A stretch of 64,000 nt of DNA. It comes from Gnetum montanum. Lineage: Eukaryota > Streptophyta > Gnetopsida > Gnetales > Gnetaceae. The notes below the pieces were generated by a model that saw nothing but the letters and a program-made list of their open reading frames with translations, ran no database searches and was not told the DNA's origin. The translations under genes were made by a program, and so were the position numbers. Shown in pieces: positions 45,830 to 56,544 of the stretch. The first letter of the stretch is position 1, and each line of letters starts with the position of its first letter. The DNA is taken from NCBI GenBank assembly GCA_015680685.1, contig MNCI01015984.1, positions 452,127 through 516,126 of the forward strand, given 5' to 3'.

Positions 45830-46965
45830 CCATAGTGGCAAAAATCCTAGTCATGGGGGAGGCCACCGTCAAACTGGTCACACCCTTCATACCATCCGAA
45901 CCTAAGTGCTTATCATGTTCAACATCTTGTTTCCCCAACTGTGTCAACATCCTCTATTTCACCACATCATTATCATTTTTTCAAGTACTATCCACCCATG
46001 TCCTCTCCAACAAGATCACCACCTCATGTTCCTTATACTTCTCCTCACTCTTAATATTCTCATCATTCATCTCCTTCTACGTTGCCACCAGTTGTACCCA
46101 AAGTCAATTACCTCATGTCTCGATCTCTACAATCCCTTCTATGATTCATCTCATCTCACTATCCATATATTTTTGACTTGTGTCTTGTGTCACATAAAAT
46201 TCATACCTCATTGCAGTGGTATTTACATGTGTGTGTTTTGTTGCATTGGTGTGGATTAAATTTAACTCTTTTAGTGCCTATGGACATTTTAAGGTATGGT
46301 TATATAAGGGCACGATAGGTAGGAACTTGCTTTGGGGAGGACCCACTTGTGTAACTTTTGTAATTTGCACTCATTGCACGTCATCATCACATCATCTTAT
46401 ACCCTCCAAATATTGCATTGCTACAATAATCGTTCCCCTTTATCATCATTTTAAATGCCAATGTTCCTATGCACCACAACATGTCCTTTTTCCTCATCCT
46501 ATTCATGAATTTCATTGTCAAATTCCACTTCATTACACTTTTGGTGCCTTTAGATCTTTTCAACATTACCCTAGATCTTTCAAATTAACCTTAAGTCCTT
46601 CATTGTTGACCTTGGAAATTCAAAAATTCATTAATTTTGCCAAATATCCTATTTTCAAAGGGACATTATAAACACCCCACTCTCCTCCCCCCCTCCCCAC
46701 CCCACCACCCCACCCCCCACGATGCATGTCAACCTCATTTTTCATTGTTCATGCAAGGTGAGTTGTTGAAATTTTCTTTCATGAATTTTCTAGCTTGCAC
46801 ACTTATCATTCAAACATCCAAAACTTGCTCATTAACACTCTGATTCTCGTTTCGATCGAACTTACTTAAACCCGAAGTGTTTAACATAGTTGTGGGGGAA
46901 GAGCACGCTTCAAGTTGCATGTAGTTTTCTCGAAATTCGTCATTGCCCAAAGGATATTATCAAAG
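45830..46965 (+). other. E7 post-gag noncoding region and leader of ORF3
   Basis: CTAGTCATGGGGGAGG (45849) marks the post-integrase position of other copies, so pol is gone. Further on are GGTTATATAAGGGCACG (46306), TTTGGGGAGGACCC (46330), a possible TATA (CATTATAAACACCCC, 46665) after one ATATC motif, a C-rich tract (46675-46720) and GTTGTGGGGGAAGAGC (46890). Open frames here are not conserved in other copies. Confidence 0.6.
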
Positions 46966-47220
46966 GTAAGTGATCTTAAAAAATGATAAAACCATTTGCC
47001 AAATTAATGTTATTTTTATCACCTAGACCATGGAAATTATTTTTTTGGAGTCACCTAATTAAAATTGGGCCTAATCTCAAAACTTTTAAGGAAAATTTCA
47101 TGAAAATCTCTAACTCTGAATCACACTAAGAAAAAAATGAATCTATTAAGGGTAAAGAGTAAGGTATCAATGTAATTTTGTAAATAAGCCTTACTGATAA
47201 TTGGTCCCATGTGATTGCAG
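46966..47220 (+). other. E7: putative intron before ORF3
   Basis: Donor TCAAAG|GTAAGTGA at 46966 and acceptor ATGTGATTGCAG| at 47220, directly followed by ATGGCCCC. Both sites fit plant consensus well, length 255 bases. Same position as in copy B. Confidence 0.65.
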
Positions 47221-50015
47221 ATGGCCCCTAAAAGAGGACAATAAGGAGGACCCTTTCAGGGTGCATCTAAACACCCAAGGAGAGGTAGAGGCCAAGTGCC
47301 TCTCGAAGAACATATAGAGTAGGAGGCACAATCACTCAACATCCATCAAGAACTTCTTGTTACTATGCAATTAGGACATGTTGTAGGTGGAGACAGCAGG
47401 GCACTTGAATAGGGACAACATCTTACATTATCTCCAGAATGTGTTCAAGTAATTCACACATCAGTAGCTATGATTTTGGAACTTAATTTTGGACCTTTCA
47501 CTAAATTTTCCTCTAAGGTAGTCAAAGACCAACTTAAAGGGTCTCCACTGTGGCCTATTCTCTCTGAGAGTGGTGATTGGTACCTAGGGAAGACGTACCA
47601 ATTTTGGCACAACAAGAAAGAAGACACCACTATTGATATTTGTGGTATTTCTATTGATTTCTTTGCCAAGGCCATTTTAGAAGTGTTGAATCTTCTAAAC
47701 ATAGGGTCCAAAGTTGCTCACCTGTCCACTCACACTAATGTGGATGCATGAAAAAAATGGTTAAAAAGGACATACGGCAAGGAGGATAAAGCATATGGAG
47801 AGCTCACCCTTGAAGAGTGAATCTACTTCAAAATTGGCACATATCACATTTTCTCAACAAAAGGATTGAACAGAATTTCCACCTATGTGGCTAGAGGAAG
47901 TACCATCTTGATGAGTAAGGTTAATAAACCAACCTACCTCATCTATATCTCACCAAAATTTTAAGGTGGTTTGAAGAACATAAAATAGGGAAGTTTGCAT
48001 TGCCTTTTCCTTGCCTAATCAGGAAGTTGTGTCGATGTGCTAGAATTCTAGGGTACACCAATGACATCCCTAGAAAGGCTCAAAACGCTTTATTTGCTAA
48101 GTTACTAAAGCCACCAGCCCCAAGGAAAAGTGCTGGTGAGACATTGAAGCTTGAGCAAGAACAAATGGTGGGGGCCACTGCACCTCAAACTGCAGGGCTA
48201 GGCCAACTTCCTATTACAAGGCTCAGTCAACAATAAGAAGTAGGTCCCAGCATACAACCTATAGGCCAGCAAGACCAACCACCACCACCATTGCAGGATT
48301 ATCGATCGTCGATGAGCCATCTTAGGACCATTGCTGAATCGGTCAGTTAGGGAAGCTGTGATGAAGCCAATCTCTTCAAGGTCATTGATGATGACATACG
48401 ACCCACAATCTCAATAGATCATGCACGGGGTAAGGTCTCCATCCAAATAGGAGGAGGGGAATCACACTAGTCACAATAGATCTTTGGAAACTCTGCATCC
48501 TTTCAAGTACAACTAGAAACTGGTGAAGGTGCCATAGTAGTGGTCATGTAACATCAAGATGTAGTAGGAGCAGTAGAAGCGGTCATAGACCACGTAAAAG
48601 AATCATTTAATGTCCCTATTATGTCACTGATAAATTTTATAGGAGCACACGATGCTTAAACCTTGGTCGGTCCCTCAAGGACTCCTGTAGATCATGAGGA
48701 CGTTCTAGATTGGTTGTTGTAGATAGGACAAGTGATGATGTCCTTGTTTGACATCCCTGAGGATGTCACAACAACACAGTCAAACCTCATCTCTACAAAA
48801 GGGAAGCTGGTCATGGCAAAGGTTAGGGCTGAGCATGCAAAGGAGAAGTTAGAAATACTTCAAGAAAAGCTTGTCGCCCTGCAAGCTACACAGCGGGATC
48901 CATCCCAATTCATCCATGCAGACCAACTAGAATTCTTTTGAATGGAGCAGCTAACTAAATTGTTGGCAGAGAATAAAAAAGTGGCTGAGGAAAAAGAGAA
49001 GGCTGATTGGGATGCTTCTAAGGCATAAGCTCAAACATATGCATATGCCAAAGCACTCAAGGCCTTATAAGAAGAAAATAAACAACTCGCCATCAAAAAT
49101 CTCTGGTTGACCACAGTGGAAAAGCAGAAGAATGTTCTCAAGGAAAATTTTTAGCAATTATGAGAACAATTAATAAGGGTCAACCAGGATATGAATTGCT
49201 TGGCCAGAGAAAATAGAACCCTCTCAATGGAGGAGGTATGCACGATCCATTATAAGACAACAATCGAAATAAGCGCGTGGTAGAATGAGGCCAAGCGACA
49301 TGAGAAACTTAAAGAACATTTCAGGGATCACGTGGGCATGTACAAACAAGTGATTGAAAAAGAAATCCATATGGCCAAAGCCCATATTAACATACTCAGT
49401 GCTCAAAATGCTGATTGGTGGGCCATATTGGATACTTATGCCTTTGTCCACCAAGTAGAATTGAAAAGTTGAGACTTGTAGATACAAGATCTCACAGAAT
49501 ACATGGAGTTGGCAAATCTGTGGTATGCCAACTTAGCTATGTTGACAGCAAGATGCCCAAGGATAGAATTAGAGAAACAAGTAGCAACCACCTACATTAA
49601 ATATGAGATAGAATTTGCTGAACATAAGAAAATGTTGCAGAAATTAGAAGTAGAAAATTCTAAATTAGAGCTGGTCAAGACTAGCTACCAAGGATGGAAA
49701 GATGTCGTAGCAGATTTGGCTCGATGGCTCACAGACTACCAAGAATGCAAGAACAAAGCTAGAATCTATAAAGAGGAATGATGGTTGTTTGCGGCTTGGT
49801 ATGTCAAGGCCAATCAAATGTTCCTGGAACTATCATGCCCATGAGAGGTGCCAACTTTATCAAACATTGAAGCATTAGCATGGATAGCACAGGATCCCCA
49901 AACCATAGAAGAAAAGCTCCAGGCACTCCTTCAAAGACATCCATTTCCAAAACCTGTGACACAAGATAAGGGGTAGAAACCCATGGAGGAGCCACCACTA
50001 CCAGGAATCACATGA
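47221..50015 (+). pseudogene. E7 ORF3, best preserved plus-strand copy
   Basis: About 930 codons from ATG 47221 (MAPKRGQ) to TGA 50015. N-terminal domain: MILELNFGPFTKFSSKVV near 47470, LWPILSESGDWYLGKTYQFW near 47551, GISIDFFAKAILEVLNLL near 47644, TKGLNRISTYVARGS near 47860, LPFPCLIRKLC near 48000 after a frameshift. Middle: FGNSASFQVQLETGEGAIVVV near 48484, TPVDHEDVLDWLL near 48682, LFDIPEDVTTTQ near 48750. Coiled coil about 48780-49780 with EYMELANLWYANLAMLTARC near 49500. End block WYVKANQMFLELSCP near 49797 and LQALLQRHPFPKP near 49920. No membrane segment or signal peptide. Function unknown; a DNA- or RNA-associated role is only a guess. Confidence 0.8.
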
Positions 50016-50201
50016 GTTCCAACCAATTTTGCTTTTTGTAATTCTGTGTCTATGTCCCAATTTTATTTTGTTCAATCCCACACTGTGGCATGAGTAATCC
50101 CTAGTTAGTCAATAATTCCATACCTATCCATTGTGTAATCGATTGAACTTGTTCTCATTTTGTCTAACTAGAGGACGAGTTGTTATTCAGTTGTTGGGGT
50201 A
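50016..50201 (+). promoter_or_regulatory. E7 3' UTR and purine tract
   Basis: Noncoding stretch ending GAGGACGAGTTG...GTTGTTGGGGTA directly before the 3' LTR TGACAAATCATG; repeated at 51834-52019. Confidence 0.7.
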
Positions 50202-51036
50202 TGACAAATCATGCTTTGCGAGGCCCTAATATCGGATCCTCGATATTGGGTACATGATATCATAGCCTGGATAACGATATCAAATACATGATATCGTGAT
50301 TCTTGTCTAAGCCTATAATTACACATTCGAGCGCATAGGAAAAGGGAGGTCGGTAAATGTAAGTGTAGAGTCCTTTTTGTTAATTTTCAATTTGTTTTAG
50401 TTTTTTCCCCAGTGCATGCCCGCAGTGTGATTATTGTAATTGTATGAAAGCTTTATTTGAGTGTGATGTACTTGGACATGCACATGATCGACAATAAAGA
50501 TCGAGATTACTCCATCATTGTAGCATTCGCTCAATATTTAATTACTTTAATTATTCATTATTATTTATCATTTTATTCATTAATATTTCTTTATCATCAT
50601 TTACTATTCCTATTATTAAATGCGGAATGAGTACAACTTAATCACGAATATTTAAGTATACCTACTTGGTAACCTAGTAGCATATCTAGGAGTGCTCAAG
50701 TAATATGCACTTGGTAATCTCAAAAGTAGTACACAAGGTCTAAGATGTGCACAGATGATTAAGGATGGATGCTTATCATACTTAGGCTAGTATAGATTTT
50801 GCTTCTCATCGCCTATTAGCTTAAAACAAGATTATTTTCCATTGTCTCTAAGAGTAGCACTAGTTTAGGATCACATCATTTGCCTCACTCTGGACTAAAT
50901 CATACATGACCGAGTAAATATTAGTCTAGGTGGGAAGATAGTGAACTACGATCAATGTGTAACTATCTAGATACCACAACTAGTCTATCTGCGAAGTTCG
51001 ACTGGATCGTGCGTGAACACTCATATTTGTATGGTT
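50202..51036 (+). repeat. E7 3' LTR, end missing
   Basis: Aligns with 43424-44290 from TGACAAATCATGC through GTGCGTGAACACTCATATTTG and ATGGTT (51036), but stops before the final TGAGTGTAGGGGTACCTC...CATCA. It joins directly to an ORF3 tail at 51037. Confidence 0.82.
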
Positions 51037-51833
51037 CCCTCTTAATGGAGGAGGTACACATGATCCACTAGAAGATGGCAATCGAAGTAAGCACATGGTA
51101 GAATGAGGCCAAGTGACATGAGAAACTTAAAGAACATTTTAGGGATTAGGTCAGCCTGTACAAACAAGTGATTGAAAAATAAATCCATATGGCCAAAGCC
51201 CATATTAACATACTCAGTGCTCAAAACGCTGATTGGTGGGCCATATTGGATACTTATGCCTTTGGAAATTAAGTAGAATTAAAAAGTCGAGACCTGCAGA
51301 TACAAGATCTCACAGAATACATGGAGTTGGCAAATCTGTTATATGCCAACTTAGCCATGTTGACAGCAAGACGTCTAAGGATAGAATTAGAGAAACAGGT
51401 AGCAACCACCTACACTAAATATGAGATAGAATTTTTTGAACATAATAAAACATTATAGAAATTAGAAGTAGCAAATTTTGAATTAAAGGTGGTCAAGACC
51501 AGCTACTAAGGATAGAAAGATGTCATGGCAGATTTGCCTGGATGACTCACAAACTACCAAGAATGCAAGAACAAAGCTAGAATCTATAAAGAGGAATGAA
51601 AATTGTTTGTGACTTGGTATGTTAAGGCCAATCAAATGTTCCCAGAACTGCTATGCCCATGGGAGGTGCCAACTCTATCAAACATTGGAGCATGAACATG
51701 GATAGCATAGGATCCTTGAACCAAAGAAGAAAAGCTCTAAGCACTCCTTCAAAGACATCCATTTCCAAAACTTGGAGCACAAGATAAGGGGCAGAGACCC
51801 ATGGAGGAGCCACGACGGCTAGGAACCATATGA
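51037..51833 (+). pseudogene. Second ORF3 tail (duplicate of 49222-50015)
   Basis: Starts in CCCTCTTAATGGAGGAGG, the counterpart of CCCTCTCAATGGAGGAGG at 49222, and runs to TGA 51833 with the end block before it (LQRHPFPKL-type near 51755). Coiled-coil part only, with more stops than 49222-50015. EYMELANLLYANLAMLTAR near 51316 is conserved. Confidence 0.8.
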
Positions 51834-52019
51834 GTGCCAACCAATTTTGCTTTTTGTAATTCTGTGTCTGTGTCCCAATTTTTTTTTGTTCAATCCCACA
51901 TTATGGCATGAGTAATCCCTAGTTAGTCAATAATTTCATACCTATCCACTATGTAATTGATTGAACTTGTTCTCATTTTGTCTAACTCAAGGATGAGTTG
52001 TTATTTAGTTGTGGGGGTA
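51834..52019 (+). promoter_or_regulatory. 3' UTR and purine tract, second copy
   Basis: Repeats 50016-50201 and ends GTTGTGGGGGTA before TGATGAATGATGG. Confidence 0.7.
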
Positions 52020-52385
52020 TGATGAATGATGGTTTGTAAAGCCTTAATATTAGATCCTCGATATCGAGTACATGATATCGTAGCCTGGATAACAATATCA
52101 AATACACGATATCATGATTCCTATGTAAGCCTATAAATACACATTCAAGCGCATAGGAAAAGGAAGGTTAGTAAGTGTAGTGTAGAGTCCTTTTTGTTAG
52201 TTTTCAATTCATTTCAGTTTTTTCCCCAATGCATGCCCGTAGTGTGATGATTGTAACTGTACAGAACCTTTATTTGAGTGTGACATACTTGGACATGCAC
52301 ATGATTGGCAATAAAGATCGAGATTACTCCATCATTGCAACAGTCACTCAACTTTTAATTATTTTAACTATTCATTATTATTTAT
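52020..52385 (+). repeat. Second E7-type LTR, 5' part only
   Basis: Matches the first ~365 bases of the E7 LTRs, with CGATATCGAGTACATGATATCG (52062 region) and TATAAATA at 52132-52139. It stops after TCATTATTATTTATTG; sequence beyond is not LTR. Confidence 0.8.
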
Positions 52386-53145
52386 TGTCAATCAGTATTT
52401 TATTTAGGGTAATATTATATAAATGCCTTGTCAAAATTAATTGATATCAGATGCAGCCTATTTTACAGCTTGGCACTGTCTCAAGTCTTGTGTTTAACTT
52501 CCGACGTTGGCGTACAAGTATATAACAAATGCTAGACAAAGTTATGCTAAGTATAAAAGCTTTTTTCAATTCTCAAAAAGATTCCATTGAGAAAATGTCT
52601 GCTTGCACATTATAAGCGTCACCATGCTTAATTAGTCTGGAGTTTGTATTAATCAAGTTGTAACAAACAAAGTCATTAATAACCAGCAAAACCACAAAGC
52701 TTTAGATTTTATGGCAACCTAAAGATACAGCACTAGGGTTCAGTGTTTGTGTCAGACATACATGATAAGCTGTTTTAGTGTACCAAAAATTTGAAATCAA
52801 CATTAGAAATGGGAAAAGACAATTTTTTAAAACAATCTACATAGTTATAAAAACAAATTTCTACATAAATGCAATAAGCCAATTACTCTCATGTTTTTGT
52901 ATGGTGCTTTCCAGTTGAAGGTCTAGAGCACTGACGAACTCCTCTGCAAAAGACAAAATAGAACATAACTTGTTAATTTCCTTAAACATTTTTAGTTCAT
53001 ATTATTTAAGCCTGATAAATACCACTACTTTTCTTTCACTGTAGTTGTGGCAAAGATATTGCTAATGTAAAGAAATATAAAAAATTTCAAAACCTTTCTG
53101 TCAATTCCACCCACAATGGTATATTTGGTTATTGAAGGTGTCATT
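52386..53145. other. Spacer of unknown origin between the two families
   Basis: 760 bases with no LTR, PBS or pol motif. Base composition is less repetitive than the flanks. It includes one candidate minus-strand exon at 52861-52943. It may be the only host, non-transposon sequence right of 41 kb. Confidence 0.4.
52861..52943 (-). other. Candidate terminal exon of a host gene fragment
   Basis: Minus strand: polypyrimidine-rich TTTTGTCTTTTGCAG| acceptor ending at 52944, then 83 bases open in one frame (EFVSALDLQLESTIQKHE and a few more residues) to a TAG at 52863-52861. I do not recognise the peptide and see no upstream exon in the window. Weak evidence. Confidence 0.2.
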
Positions 53146-54560
53146 TGAAACACCACAAAATTTTGAGCTTAGTACTTCTCCAACAAGAATCGAGCTAAAA
53201 TAGTGATGCTCCCCACCATGACTAAAGCTTGATGGCCTCACAGACAGCTTCAAATGGAGTCAAACTGAGCAAGAAATGGTTCCCTGGGATCCACAAAATA
53301 CTATAGCAACATCTGGCATCGAACCCGGCAAAATTTTAAGCCCAAAATACTTGGTTTTCACTAGGTATGCATCCTGCACGCCTAGTGTGCATGCCCAGCA
53401 TGTGACTTCAAAGACTACCCGAAACAGGCACTTCAGAGCAAGATTTTCACAAGAGATCAACTCTCAGGGACAGGGAAATTTTTAGGCATCATCAGGGGCT
53501 CAAGAAGATCGAGTTTTGACCCCAAAATCATGCACTTTGGGGTTCACACGCTGAGCATGTACATCCTGCACACCCAGCGTGCAGCACAGCATACACCAGT
53601 TAAAGCCTTCCCAAAACCATGTCAAATCAAGTCCGACTGAGCTGAGCATCCATAGGCAGCATTCTCGTGACATCCAAGCTCAAATCCGAGGACTGAATTG
53701 GATACTTCCTGCTATAACAGTAGTTTGTAAAATGACTTCTTTTATTTTAGTCAAGTCTGTACACTGAGTTCACACGCCCAGCATGTACACACTGGCGTAC
53801 AGTAGCACACGCTAGCATGCAGCACGCTACATAGTTGTAATATTCTTTGGACCTGGGCAACATAGCCACCTGTCACCTGACCTGAAATTCTCTCACCCAC
53901 GGCCACTCATACCCTTCTAAATCTGAATCCAGCACTCAAAAAACCTCATAAAAACCCCAATTTTTCACTAGATCAGGGTTGGCAATTTGAGGCAAACTAG
54001 AGACAAAAACCATAGAACACTTAGCAAATCGGAGGAGGAACCCTGCATGCTAGACTTCCACCCTGGACACTGAGCATACAGCCTTCATGCTGTGCCTGCA
54101 GCCCAGACCAGCATACCATCACCCCTCCATATCCACTGGGGCTCTTCGTCAGCCTTGTGTTAGATCCACAACTACGTCTAGACCGGTGCATTGTAACTTT
54201 CATTATACAATAATATTGCTGTATTTTTGGCCAATATTTGTTACAGTTCTCATTCGTTCTTGCATTTTTGGCTAAAATTTGTTACAATTTTCATTTGTAT
54301 TTGTTTACCTCTTGTTTACATTCCTGCACGCTTGCATTCTAGCTTACATTTATCAGACCGTTTACATATAATCCAGTGTATTGCATATTGGCATACGTTT
54401 GGGGAAATCCTTGTCTGATCCATGTGCGGACCACCCAAGGTGCTCTACCTTTGTCAATTCCAGCTCACCCTCAAGCGAAGGTAGGGTCTTCTATGCTTGT
54501 CTATAGATCTCTCGGTGTCTGTTTCATTCCAGCTGTGCACCGACGATTTCAGACAGTACA
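53146..54560 (+). repeat. E8: 5' LTR, family II (Tat-like)
   Basis: About 1415 bp, starts TGAAACACCACAAAATTTTG and ends GACAGTACA. It shares no sequence with family I LTRs. Copies: 62073-63502 (nearly complete) and 59766-60005 (start only). Many scattered CAGCGTG/GCACGC-type motifs, e.g. 53370-53400, 53550-53590 and 53770-53830. Confidence 0.85.
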
Positions 54561-54565
54561 GAAAA

Positions 54566-54583
54566 TGGCACTAGAAGGAGGGC
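54566..54583 (+). promoter_or_regulatory. E8 candidate primer-binding site
   Basis: TGGCACTAGAAGGAGGGC lies five bases after the LTR end and is repeated after the E10 LTR and, inverted, at 62053-62071. It has the TGG start of a tRNA-primed PBS; I do not assign the tRNA. It differs clearly from the tRNA-Asp PBS of family I. Confidence 0.65.
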
Positions 54584-54680
54584 TGATTGTAGCAATTTAA
54601 GGCCTTATCGGGCTGATTGTGGCAGTTTAAGGCCTCACCGGGCCGATTGTGGCAGTTTAAGGCCTTACCAGGCCGATTTC
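54581..54680 (+). repeat. Three tandem 30-bp units next to the PBS
   Basis: Units of GGCTGATTGTGGCAGTTTAA plus GGCCTCACCG, three full copies and a partial fourth (GGCCGATTTCG). They start inside the end of the PBS. They are absent from the E10 leader. Confidence 0.8.
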
Positions 54681-54724
54681 GAATACGACGACAAATTACC
54701 ATCGCATACTTTAGTCCAGTTTAG

Positions 54725-55849
54725 ATGCATAAACACATAAATTACTTACATCAAAAAATAACCAACCACTTGATTGGCACTACTCACTGTTTATTGGTAG
54801 GAGCAAACATCATGGATGGCAAGCAATTATTCTTACCACTGTCTATCAATGGACTGCACGGGACGATCACACGAGAAATCAACATGGAGTCTATTGATTT
54901 AGGCTCAACAACAAACGACACTTTTATGGCATCAACTCAACAAACGCTAAATTATTTTGAAATGATGACCCAGACTCTGGACCTAGAAACTACTAGCATC
55001 ACCAAAGACCCCTTGGCTGAAGTCCCCATTACCGTGCCAAATGATGAAGTTAAAATCCTAAAACTAAGTACATTGTTAAGCCCACAACTAGCCATTGACA
55101 TAGCACAAGTGCTTAAAGACAACATAAAAGCATTCGCTTGGTCTTACACTGACATGCCTGGGCTAGACCCTCGAATAGTCCAGCACAACATTATACTTTA
55201 TCCAAAATTAAGACCAGTGAAACAAAAAGCATGTAAGGTTAAGCCTGAGGTAGCGTTGGCAGTCCATAATGAAATCACCAAACTTTATCAGGCTAGTTTC
55301 ATTTAGGCTGTTGACTATGCTGACTGGGTATCCAACATGGTCATTGTCCCAAAGAAGAACAGAAGCATTCACCTATGCATTGACTTCCGGGATCTCAATG
55401 TTGCATCCATAAAAGATGATTTTCCCCTACCTAGCATTGATCAACTAGTTAACTCGACCACTAGACATGCCTTGTTATCTTTTATGGATGGCTTTTTAGG
55501 ATATAACCAGATTCGGATTAATCCTGAACATCAACTTAGGATGACCTTCATGACACCATGGGGGACTTTTTGCTACACAATGATGCCATTCGGTCTTAAG
55601 AATGGCAGTGCTACATACCAAAGAGCGATGACATTTATCTTTAGTGATTATATCTTCAACTCACTCAATGACTATGTGGATGATATCGTGGTTAAATCAA
55701 AGGCATCAGAACAACACGTACAAGATCTTGACTTGGTACTAAAGCGTTGTTTAAAATATGAGCTGAGACTTAACCCAAAGAAATGTGTCTTTGGAGTAAA
55801 AATAGGAAAAATGCTTGGATTCATAGCTCGGAAGCAGGGATACAAGTAG
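54725..55849 (+). pseudogene. E8 reverse transcriptase (Tat-like)
   Basis: Frame from 54725 with a stop at about 55306 and a frameshift near 55845. Order: protease-RT linker, FAWSYTDMPGLDP near 55132, PVKQKACKVKPEVALAVHNE near 55218, WVSNMVIVPKKN near 55325, LCIDFRDLNVASIKDDFPLP near 55373, FMDGFLGYNQIRINPEHQ near 55481, PWGTFCYTMMPFGLKNG near 55557, catalytic YVDDIVVKSKAS near 55673, LRLNPKKCVFGVK near 55766. PGLDP, YVDDIVVKSK and the dual RNase H downstream mark the Tat lineage. The region that should hold gag and protease is absent. Confidence 0.92.
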
Positions 55850-56500
55850 ACCCCGATAAGGTTAAGGTCATAACCAACTTAAAACCACCTAGCAACGTTA
55901 CCGAACTCCGAGGTCTACAAGGTAGATTACAATTCATTAGGCGTTTCATAGAAAAACTGACAGACAAGTTGAAACCTATGAACCACTTGCTATGCAAGAA
56001 TGCCCATTTTGAATGGACTCCACAATGCTAGAAAGCATTTAATAACATTAAAATAGCACTTGTTCAACTACCCACAGTTTATCCACCTCAAAATGATAAA
56101 CCGTTTCACATCTACCTTGCCACTTCCGACTCATCAATCACGTCTATGCTTTACCAGAAACGAGATAACAGAACTGAAATCCTTGTTTATTACTTAAGCC
56201 ATGCATTAGTAGCCCATGAGAAGAGATACAACGAGGTGGAAAGGTCGTGCTTAGCCCTTGTCTTTTCCTTAAAGAAATGGCGACATTACCTCTTCCGTAA
56301 CCAAGTTAATATAATCTGCAAGGATAATGTACTCAGAGCCATCACAGGAAACATTTATGAGTCAAGTAGAATAGCTCATTGGAAAGCCATGATAGCTGAG
56401 TTTGACCTACACTACATAGCGCAATCATCAGTTAAGGGTCAAGCCATAGCAAATGAAATGACTGCATCACCAACGCACGATCAGACAACGATAAAGCCAG
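55850..56500 (+). pseudogene. E8 RT connection and first RNase H
   Basis: VDPDKVKVITNLKPPSNVTE near 55846, LRGLQGRLQFIRRFI near 55903, then the gypsy RNase H: FHIYLATSDSSITSML near 56105, VYYLSHALVAHEKRYNEVER near 56182, LALVFSLKKWRHYL near 56254. A stop at 56032. This is the ordinary RNase H tied to RT. Confidence 0.88.
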
Positions 56501-56544
56501 AGTTTCCTGATGAAAATGTGAGTGCAATAGACATAGTACCCGAT

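Larger units (their letters stand above)
43424..51036 (+). mobile_element. E7: pol-less family I element (gag + ORF3)
   Basis: 5' LTR 43424-44290, PBS 44292-44309, gag 44423-45829, noncoding spacer, intron, ORF3 47221-50015, purine tract, 3' LTR 50202-51036, which lacks about its last 50 bases. No protease, RT, RNase H or integrase. The jump from gag to the post-integrase sequence GTCATGGGGGAGG occurs at about 45840. A target duplication cannot be tested because the 3' end is cut. Confidence 0.85.

Noticed and set aside
45906-46843. Overlapping plus-strand frames of 68-151 codons as small genes
   Set aside because: They are C/T-rich noncoding spacer of E7; E3 and E4 have stops and no matching peptides in the same place.
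47221-50015. ORF3 as a retroviral envelope gene
   Set aside because: Position and splice site would fit, but I see no signal peptide, furin-like site or transmembrane segment; the C-terminal half is soluble coiled coil.
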